Source: Amoebophrya sp. AT5.2
Taxonomy: Eukaryota; Sar; Dinophyceae; Syndiniales; Amoebophryaceae
Assembly: GCA_005223375.1 (NCBI GenBank)
Contig: RXOD01005523.1
Span: 1 to 13,617 of the forward strand
Length of the DNA stretch: 13,617 bases
Direction of reading: 5' to 3'
Under the pieces are notes generated by a model that was not told where the DNA came from, did not search any database, and saw nothing but the letters and a program-made list of their open reading frames with translations. This document shows, in pieces, positions 7,480 through 13,617 of the stretch (positions are counted from its first letter, which is position 1; each line of letters opens with the position of its first letter). The position numbers and the translations under genes are program-made.

Positions 7480-8925
7480 ATGTCACCGCCGCGCAAGAAC
7501 TCGCCTCGCATTGGTTTCCAGTTGCTCGACGGCTCAACGGGCTATGTCCTCCTCGAAAACGGCTTGCCCGAGGACGACTTTTTTCGCCAAATATGGTCCG
7601 CACGGGCATACTTCCCCCTCTCCTCATCTACCGACAACACCGACTGCAAGATCAACGGCCACAACATCATAAAAGCTACCCATCGCGCTTATCTGGACGT
7701 TGGAGCAAGGTTCATCACCACGAATAGCTACGCCACGCAGCCGACTTTTTATGAGAATGCAGCTTTCGCCGACGCCGTTTCGGGATTGCTGGATAGAGAT
7801 AACTGGGAAGAAACCATGCTGAAGCACGCAGAGTTGAGCGCGAAGTTGGCAGTGGAGGCGCGGAGCGAATTTGTCGCGCGACGACAGGGTCGCACAGCTT
7901 CGGCATCCGAACATGGTAATGTGCTGCTGGGATCGAAAATGAAAGCGCTCACTTCATCTGAGGAACAAGACGTCACCATCTACGGTTCGTTGCCGCCATT
8001 AGTGGAGTCGCATCGTCCAGACCTGTTTTTCGCTGTCTACGAGGCTGATGGAAAGGGGAAGGATTGGTTTGTGAGACACTACAAGAACCTCGGGAAAGCG
8101 TTACTAAAAGGCGGGGCGGACGTTCTGCTGCTGGAGACGATGAACTGTTTTGAGGAGGCGGAGGCAGGGATTCTGGGGGTGAAGGAGATCGCACTGGAAA
8201 TGGAAAGAACAAAAGACCACGCAGAAGAGCAAGTGCAGCTACCGATCAAACTCGCGGTGTCCTTCGAGGGCTCGCTCCGATCTCGTACAGACTTCAAGCC
8301 ACAACTGGAAAATGCGCCGGAAGTAATCGGGAAAATTTGCAAGATGTTCTCGGATTCAACAGGAGGTGGTGAACAAGATGGTTGGGGCTTGCGAGAAGAT
8401 CTTGTCGAGCTCGTTTCAATCGGCTTCAACTGCGCACCACCTGAGGACATCCGCGGCTGCATAGAGAAACTGGGGGTAAAGGACGGATGTGTCGAAATCA
8501 GCGGCAACGGAAAAAGGAAAAGAATCCCGTTGACCGCATACGCGAACCTGAATGAGCGGGAGGTATACGACAAGGGCTTCTCAATCGCGGAAGTGGAAAC
8601 GGTACCGGCGGAAAGTGAAACGGCTTCCTCTTCAGCCTCTTCAGCAACAGCAAGCACTACAGCAGCCGACGTCGTTCCTGACCTTCCCCCGAAAAAGAAG
8701 AGCAGTCCGGTCAAGCTCCGCGAAGACATGGTCTTCCAAGAAGGTGAAGGATCTTCTTCCGGGTTTGATGGCCAATCCGGCTACGTTCGGTTCGCCCGAG
8801 ACCTGTACAGCAACTTCGGAGTGCGGTTTATTGGCGGCTGCTGCGGCTGCGGGCCGAATGGGGTGAAAGCGCTGGCTCGGGAATTTGGGGTTGGGGGTTT
8901 TGATGTGTGTGAGGAGGTCGCTTAG
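7480..8925 (+). CDS. Homocysteine S-methyltransferase family enzyme, intronless
   Basis: Predicted zinc-dependent transfer of a methyl group to homocysteine to make methionine; the methyl donor (S-methylmethionine, betaine or other) cannot be read from sequence. It is one uninterrupted frame of 481 residues. Hcy-binding barrel signatures: LLDGSTGYVLLENGLP (about 15-30), FITTNSYATQP, YGSLPPLVESHRPDLF, GADVLLLETM (Glu219), IGFNC (Cys318) and GGCCGCGPNGV (Cys454, Cys455). The Cys plus Cys-Cys triad matches the family's zinc ligands. Stand-alone members are usually about 300-350 residues; the excess here is an insert at about 130-164 and a low-complexity Ser/Ala/Thr stretch with PPKKKSSPVK at about 375-433, between the first zinc Cys and the CC pair. 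The start at 7480 is the first ATG in the frame and leaves 13 residues before the domain. An upstream spliced exon is possible. Lack of introns contrasts with its neighbours on the left and with GFAT. Confidence 0.9.
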   Translation: MSPPRKNSPRIGFQLLDGSTGYVLLENGLPEDDFFRQIWSARAYFPLSSSTDNTDCKINGHNIIKATHRAYLDVGARFITTNSYATQPTFYENAAFADAVSGLLDRDNWEETMLKHAELSAKLAVEARSEFVARRQGRTASASEHGNVLLGSKMKALTSSEEQDVTIYGSLPPLVESHRPDLFFAVYEADGKGKDWFVRHYKNLGKALLKGGADVLLLETMNCFEEAEAGILGVKEIALEMERTKDHAEEQVQLPIKLAVSFEGSLRSRTDFKPQLENAPEVIGKICKMFSDSTGGGEQDGWGLREDLVELVSIGFNCAPPEDIRGCIEKLGVKDGCVEISGNGKRKRIPLTAYANLNEREVYDKGFSIAEVETVPAESETASSSASSATASTTAADVVPDLPPKKKSSPVKLREDMVFQEGEGSSSGFDGQSGYVRFARDLYSNFGVRFIGGCCGCGPNGVKALAREFGVGGFDVCEEVA

Positions 8926-10150
8926 AAGCTCAGCGACGTACTGCAATCCATCGTACAATCCTGGCCATAGAAGTTTCCGAGAAGACTTTGCATCATTTTA
9001 ATTCGGACGTCGGAAGGCTATGCGTCGTACAATGCGTAACTAGCGACTGCTTATCTTCTACGAAGTTGATCACGCCACATAGGGCATGATTTCGTCTGCT
9101 TTGGATTTTTTGAAAGCAAGGAAACGTGTCTGTGCCATCAATGATTCTCTACTCTTCCGATCAAGATCTATCGAACCTTCTTCGACGTTCACGCTCGGTT
9201 GTTTCTGCCTTGCGTTTAGAAAGTGACGGAGAACTAGACCACTCAAGCCCGTATTTCGGTCAAGGGCGGATCTCGAACCCTCTTTGGAGCTCGGCTCAAA
9301 AAGCACACTCTACGCGCGCTCGCACCCTCCTCTGCGTGAGCGCATCTTACTTTAGGAAGCTCGCGCGCTCTGGCTTCTCTGTACGCTCGATCTACAGGTG
9401 GTTCCGCCAAGGCGGCTCCATAACTCTTCTCGCTAGAAATTACACTCCTAGAGACGTTTTCTCAGGTCTTCAAATCACGGCCCTTCAGGCCATTTTTGAA
9501 GCGTTTTGACCAAGATTCGGTGTTGCGCTCAACAGTCCTTCGCGCTAGAATCGAGCCAAATTTGCGTTCGCGCGAAGCGGCTCTTACTCTAGCACTGCGG
9601 CTTTCTGGACAGTTGTGCATGTTTACCAACTTGACATGAACTTCTTCTACAACCGCTACTGTGGAGAATAGCATTCGTTTCCGAACATGACCACACCATG
9701 AGGGCATCGGGTAATACAAATGCAAGATCTATCATTCATCGCAACAGCGAGAGAGAGAGACCGTCGCACTACTGGATTTTTACGCGCGCTTCTGGACCAA
9801 CGATCGGGCTAATTGGAATTGTAAACGCGACTAAGTACAATGTTGATCATGATGTCGGTCTTCGTCTCTGTGAACTTGCGAAACGCAATCGCGAGACAGC
9901 CTGCAGACCCAGCATCGACCGCTCGATTTCTTTGTGTGTTCCCCGTGAGTTGTTGTACGATTTGAGCGGATCGCCGTATTTCGTTTCACTCAGTAGCTGC
10001 TCAGACTTCCCTTGAGTCGCTCGCTTCGCCGTTTGCATCTTCGAAGGGAGCGTCGAGAGAAAAGTGCATCTCTTGTCCTGCGCGCACTGACGAAGGACAG
10101 AAGTTGCAATAGCACACCTATCCAAAAGCAAAAGCGAAAGTGCAGAAAGG
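8926..10150. other. Intergenic region between the methyltransferase and the secretory-protein gene
   Basis: 1225 bp without a supported gene. The moderate ORFs (9126-9509, 9698-10015, 9847-10335 minus) show no domain or convincing composition. It contains a perfect GC hairpin CCGCCAAGGCGG near 9406, a nested stem-loop at 9468-9501, and a GA run (GAGAGAGAGA) near 9750. Confidence 0.55.
9468..9501. other. Nested stem-loop in the spacer
   Basis: CTTCAAA (9468-9474) pairs with TTTGAAG (9495-9501), enclosing a second stem of GGCC (9479-9482) and GGCC (9488-9491) around a CTTCA loop. It is a two-tier hairpin with a small internal loop. It is not near a known gene end, so its role is unknown. Confidence 0.5.
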
Positions 10151-11623
10151 ATGTCTTGTTCGCGGAGCGCAAGATCAAGATCAAGAGCGCACGGAAAGAT
10201 GCACATGCTCCCGGCCCTCCCATGCACGCTTGCAGCCGTGATAGCTGCAGCCACCGCACTTTCGACGCGGGAGCAGCCAGCGGTGATGAATTTGGACGAG
10301 GAGGATTCTGCCGGCGAGAGTAGTAGCAAGAGCATCTACGACGAGTCGCTCTACGCCGGTGCAGCGGACGCCGCCAACAGGGCGACGCCTACGTCGTCAT
10401 TAAAGAGGACCAATGACGCTCTTCTGGCTCTCGTAAAAGACTCCGCATCTTCCGCGGATGTGGGCGGAGAATCTTTCCTGGAGCACGGCGCTGCGAGTCT
10501 GGGAGACAGTCCTCCGGAAGATCCCGTATCCGCGGCCGCGCAACGATGGCCGGCGCCTTCCGCGGAGAACGCAGCTGCTCGCGCTTCCGTGGCGAAGGAA
10601 CGAGAAAGGGTCGTTGGAGAACCCCCCGTCGCGGAAGTAGTAAGTCCCGATAATCCCCCGTCCGGGTCGTCGGCTGTGGAGGTGGCGCGCATTCCGAATT
10701 TAGATGCGGAGAAGTCAGCGGAGAGCTTCGATGCGGAGGTAGACCGCGAAATCAGTAGGGCCCTTGAGGACAGTAGCGCTTCTTCTTCTAGTACTTCCAG
10801 TGAGAGCACGAAAGACGGGCACGACAGTCTGAGGCCGAACGAACCCGTGGACACAGCAGCAGATCCTTTAAGTTCAAGCACATCTACTTCGGACCACCAG
10901 GAAGGAGAAACAAAAACTACACTCGCAACCACGGAAGAGCAGCCGCCGGAGGACCGACCGCTGCTGCACCAGCCCGACGATCCAAACGAGGACGCGCGCT
11001 GGCGCCACTTCGAAGAGGCGACGCGGGCGCTGCTTTTCGACGATCCGGAAACGGAGGCGCACCGTAGTGCGCGCGTGAACTCGCTGCAGCAACGGGTCCG
11101 CGATTTTTCCAAGAAGCTGTCCGACCGACATGCGGCTGAAGATTCCGCGGCTGCCGCGGCCGCGCTACAAGTGCAAGAGACCACGACGACCCCCACGCTG
11201 CAAGTAGACACTAACGCGCCCCCCGGCACCTCCTCTTCCTCAACCTCGGCAGTCGAACTCGGAAAGGAGATGCAACATACGCAGACGAAGCAGCAGGAGG
11301 AAATGGCCCTCGCCCCGCGGCGCGATCCGAAGCTGCGCGACGTTTCGCGCGAGGACATGAAGGATAGCTGGGCGCAGGTGCGGGACAGTGTAAGTGACTT
11401 GAAGGACAAGATAAAGCGGATCGGGGCGGACGATGCGACGGTGCTGGGCTCCGCACAGAAGGTGCGCGACTCGTTGCGCAGTGCGAAGTCGCACGTCGCT
11501 GACATGCTGATGCAAGAAACGGTGGACCCAGAGAACCCAACCGGCGAGGATGTCGGGGGAGCACAAGCCTCGGGGGGTACAACGACGGGGGCCGCTGCTG
11601 ACGCTCAGCCAAAAGGAGCTTAG
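10151..11623 (+). CDS. Predicted secretory Ser/Ala/Glu/Asp-rich protein of unknown function
   Basis: I do not recognise a family. Single frame of 490 residues. After a short Arg/Ser N-terminus, MHMLPALPCTLAAVIAAATALS (residues 17-38) looks like a signal peptide or signal anchor; translation could also begin at Met17 (10199) or Met19 (10205), which would give a more usual n-region. Residues about 45-275 are low-complexity and acidic with many Ser runs and are probably disordered. A helical stretch follows at about 281-332 (ARWRHFEEATRALLF and on), then another Ser/Thr-rich linker, then a second amphipathic helix at about 395-456 (SWAQVRDSVSDLKDKIKR), ending in a Gly/Thr/Ala tail. Codons favour G/C at third positions and GNN types, as in the neighbouring genes, supporting the + frame over the 384-residue open frame on the opposite strand. 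No Cys pairs, catalytic motif or further membrane span are visible. Confidence 0.7.
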   Translation: MSCSRSARSRSRAHGKMHMLPALPCTLAAVIAAATALSTREQPAVMNLDEEDSAGESSSKSIYDESLYAGAADAANRATPTSSLKRTNDALLALVKDSASSADVGGESFLEHGAASLGDSPPEDPVSAAAQRWPAPSAENAAARASVAKERERVVGEPPVAEVVSPDNPPSGSSAVEVARIPNLDAEKSAESFDAEVDREISRALEDSSASSSSTSSESTKDGHDSLRPNEPVDTAADPLSSSTSTSDHQEGETKTTLATTEEQPPEDRPLLHQPDDPNEDARWRHFEEATRALLFDDPETEAHRSARVNSLQQRVRDFSKKLSDRHAAEDSAAAAAALQVQETTTTPTLQVDTNAPPGTSSSSTSAVELGKEMQHTQTKQQEEMALAPRRDPKLRDVSREDMKDSWAQVRDSVSDLKDKIKRIGADDATVLGSAQKVRDSLRSAKSHVADMLMQETVDPENPTGEDVGGAQASGGTTTGAAADAQPKGA

Positions 11624-12175
11624 GGGGAAGTTTAGCAAGGCAAACAATAGAATTGGTTTAGTGGAAAATTGACGAAAGAGATGTGATCGCAGGATGGATT
11701 AAGGCATAAGTACCTCGTTTCAGACACACAGCACGTGAACGAAAACAGCTGCGAGTTTTGAAGACGGGGAAAGATACCGTATTTTGCAGTCTGGGCGCGT
11801 GGGCGTTCCGGCATTTGTAGTGAGTGTTCGCACGAGAGAGAGTAGGATCTATCAGGCATACTGATTGCGATCCTCGTCTCGCGCAACAGATCACCAGCGC
11901 AAGCACATCTCCGCGTTTCCGAAGCGATATGTTGCAACTTCGCATACCGTACTAAGGCTTTTTCGTTTCCTTTCGAATTCGAGGCGTGTCTACAAGCCAA
12001 GGAACGATGGAGAAGGACTTCTAAAATCTTATGCATTTCTTGTTTTTGTGGGCACCTCTGTCTACACTCATCGTCGCCCATCTTCTCGTCACCTTTACGT
12101 AGAGCTAGAGCCAAGTTTCTCGTTTCGCATTCACTTTCAACACCTACTTTCCCCTACCTCGTTTCATCAGCAAGG
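11624..12175. other. Intergenic region upstream of GFAT
   Basis: 552 bp with no supported gene. The last 40 bp are pyrimidine-rich and end in an acceptor-like AG just before the GFAT start. A 118-residue + frame through here (11865-12221) has no features and overlaps the GFAT start in another frame. Confidence 0.55.
12145..12171 (+). promoter_or_regulatory. Candidate splice acceptor (5' UTR intron or spliced-leader site) before GFAT
   Basis: A pyrimidine-rich run (CTTTCCCCTACCTCGTTTC) ends in ATCAG at 12171, leaving only CAAGG before the ATG at 12176. It is the clearest polypyrimidine-AG in the window and lies outside coding sequence. It could accept a spliced leader, as used on nuclear mRNAs of dinoflagellates, or end a 5' UTR intron. 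The sequence alone cannot decide. Confidence 0.4.
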
Positions 12176-13617
12176 ATGTGTGGCATCTTTGCGTACATCG
12201 GGGACAACCCCGAGGTCGTGAAGATGCTCATTGAGGCGTTGCAACGGCTCGAGTACCGTGGCTACGATTCCGCCGGTATCTGCGTCCACAACGGAAAAAG
12301 CGACTTGCTCGTCGAGAAGAGCGCCGGGAAGGTGCGTTCCTACTTGCTATCGGTTTGCAGCACCCATTTTCTCGAGACCACCAGCGAAGCGCGTGTGCAC
12401 CGGATCGAGCGGAAGCCAAAAAGTCTTCAGCAGCCTGCTCTGTGCTACTGCTACGTACTAACTTAATTTGACAAAGAAGACCATCTTCTCTTCGACCTAC
12501 ACAGGTATCCAACCTGCGCGACTTGTGCAAGAGCCAGGGGCCGCGGTTGGAGGGCAGCGTTGGCATCGCTCACACGCGTTGGGCCACGCACGGCCGTCCG
12601 ACGAACACCAATGCGCACCCGCACATGTCGACCTCGGGAAAAATTGCCGTCGTGCACAACGGCATCATCGAGAATTACGCCGAGCTGAAAGCAAACATGG
12701 AGAAGAAGGGCTTCGTGTTTGCGAGCGAAACCGATACAGAGGTGCTTGCAATGCTCGTTGAGGACATGCGAGAACAGCTCGCGGATGCGAAGGATCTGCC
12801 GACGATAGTCTCGGCGGCGCTCGGTAAGTACTACTGGATAACATTTTTTTTTCGAGTTTTTTTTTTTCTTCGGGTTTGCGACGCCTGTCCTAGTAGCTAG
12901 CGTGGTGAAGATTCAGATTTACTATTGTTTCGACAGATCTCTGCGTGGGTACCTTCGGCGCGGTCTTCCTGTTCCAGGATCAACCGGACTTGATTATTGG
13001 TGCGCGGCGGGGAAGCCCGCTGATTCTCGGGCTTGGCGAGGACCCAGAAAAGCCACAGTACTACCTTGCGTCCGACGCATGCGCGATCGTGCAGCACACG
13101 CGGAACGTCATCTACGTCAACGACGGCGAGACGGTGGAATGCTCCCGGGCCGGATATAAGATTCACGACACAGTGAAGCTGGCCAAAAAGGCGAGGCAGA
13201 TAAAGCTGGGAAATTCCACGGACGCCGGGATCGACAACCCCGTCGTCAGACTCGAAATGCAGCTCGACGAAATCGAGAAGGGCGGGTATTTACTGTTGCT
13301 TTCGGGGACTGGGTTGAGCAAGTCTGTCGTGAGGTACGCGCCCCCTCCAAAATCGACTTCGTGCGAATACTCTAAACTACAAATCCCTGCAACTGTTGCA
13401 CCCTCAACAGGTTCGACCACTTCATGCTTAAAGAGATCTACGACCAGAAGTCCTCCTTAGTGAATTGCATGCGCGGTCGGCTGAAGAAGGAGGATCCGGA
13501 GCAGTCGAACGCGGTGCCGCGCACGCCGCGGAAGTTAAGGGGAGGATCAACCCATTTTCCTGGGCATTGGTCTGGTGTTGGCAGACTTGTAGGCCCTCTT
13601 GTATTTGGTCTCGTATG
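12176..13617 (+). CDS. GFAT: Glutamine:fructose-6-phosphate aminotransferase (GFAT), N-terminal part (3' partial, 4 visible exons)
   Basis: First step of hexosamine synthesis: fructose-6-phosphate plus glutamine gives glucosamine-6-phosphate and glutamate. Model: join(12176..12331, 12505..12823, 12937..13285, 13411..>13617); introns are 12332-12504, 12824-12936 and 13286-13410. The start is fixed by MCGIF, whose Cys2 is the N-terminal glutaminase nucleophile after Met removal. Class II glutaminase motifs: [11 protein letters not shown] (about 23-33), HTRWATHG (75-82), NGIIENY (104-110) and SETDTE with Asp129. Later [18 protein letters not shown] and IVQHT fit the end of the glutaminase domain, and [12 protein letters not shown] plus MRGR fit the linker before the first SIS domain. 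From about 13486 the frame stays open but no longer resembles GFAT; a donor-like GTTAAG at 13534 suggests a further intron may start there. The SIS domains lie beyond the window. Exon 1 is preceded by a strong acceptor-like AG. Confidence 0.94.
12846..12871 (+). repeat. T-rich tracts in GFAT intron 2
   Basis: Two runs of 8-10 T residues separated by CGAG lie near the 5' end of the intron (12824-12936), far from its acceptor CGACAG. They may be slippage-prone; a splicing role is not obvious because they are not next to the 3' splice site. Confidence 0.6.

Noticed and set aside
7190..7627. 145-residue minus-strand ORF over the methyltransferase start
   Set aside because: Overlaps a clearly coding + gene and has Arg/Pro-rich shadow composition.
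9248..9266. Relict dinoflagellate spliced-leader sequence (CCGTATTTCGGTCAAG)
   Set aside because: Resembles the leader only if four bases are deleted and others changed, and it is not next to a gene start.
9126..9509. 127-residue + ORF in the large spacer
   Set aside because: No domain, no coding bias, Ser/Arg-rich; consistent with chance.
10351..11505. 384-residue open frame on the minus strand
   Set aside because: It is antisense to the signal-peptide protein. Its composition (Ser/Cys/Arg/Val runs) is what complementing Ser/Ala/Glu-rich codons gives. The + frame has a signal peptide, ordered helices and neighbour-like codon use.
3625..11721. Shared 16-mer ATAAGTACCTCRTTTC at 3625 and 11706
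   Set aside because: Only 15 of 16 bases match and the flanks do not. My rough estimate is that one or two such pairs are expected by chance in a window of this size.
1..13617. tRNA/rRNA genes, CRISPR arrays, transposase or reverse-transcriptase genes
   Set aside because: I scanned by eye for T-loop GTTCRANNC contexts, conserved rRNA blocks, regular spacer arrays and mobile-element protein motifs and found none that hold up.

Overview
The window is nuclear DNA from a flagellated eukaryotic protist. Four of the six genes are split by short GT-AG introns (88-183 bp). One gene encodes a subunit specific to motile 9+2 cilia (DRC2), another a basal-body centrin. There are no bacterial operons, Shine-Dalgarno sites or mobile-element ORFs. 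All six genes lie on the + strand, separated by 0.5-1.2 kb. Such co-directional arrays are familiar from dinoflagellates and their relatives, so an alveolate (possibly a dinoflagellate or syndinian lineage) is my best guess. No organism-specific marker proves it.

Layout: (1) 2-1246, C-terminal part of a eukaryotic/archaeal-type prolyl-tRNA synthetase, 3 visible exons, cut by the window start. (2) 2059-2954, a centrin of the centrin-3/Cdc31 kind, 4 exons. (3) 3956-6698, dynein regulatory complex subunit 2 (DRC2/CCDC65), 9 exons. (4) 7480-8925, an intronless homocysteine S-methyltransferase-type enzyme with two long insertions. (5) 10151-11623, an intronless Ser/Ala/Glu/Asp-rich protein with a predicted signal peptide and no family I recognise. 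(6) 12176-13617, N-terminal part of glutamine:fructose-6-phosphate aminotransferase (GFAT), 4 visible exons, running off the right edge.

Intergenic DNA is mostly featureless. Exceptions are a 20-bp tandem repeat (about 1509-1607), an 8-bp triplet repeat, a few small hairpins and a strong acceptor-like AG five bases before the GFAT start codon.

Functionally, centrin and DRC2 are neighbouring flagellum genes (basal body and axonemal nexin link). The other genes are housekeeping metabolism (translation, methionine cycle, hexosamine synthesis) plus one orphan secretory protein. I see no new multi-gene system. The most unusual signal is the splice-site grammar: among 16 introns, position +4 is usually C and +5 usually T (GTRCT rather than GTRAG), the 3' end is usually ACAG with no strong pyrimidine tract, and 7 of 16 downstream exons begin with GT.
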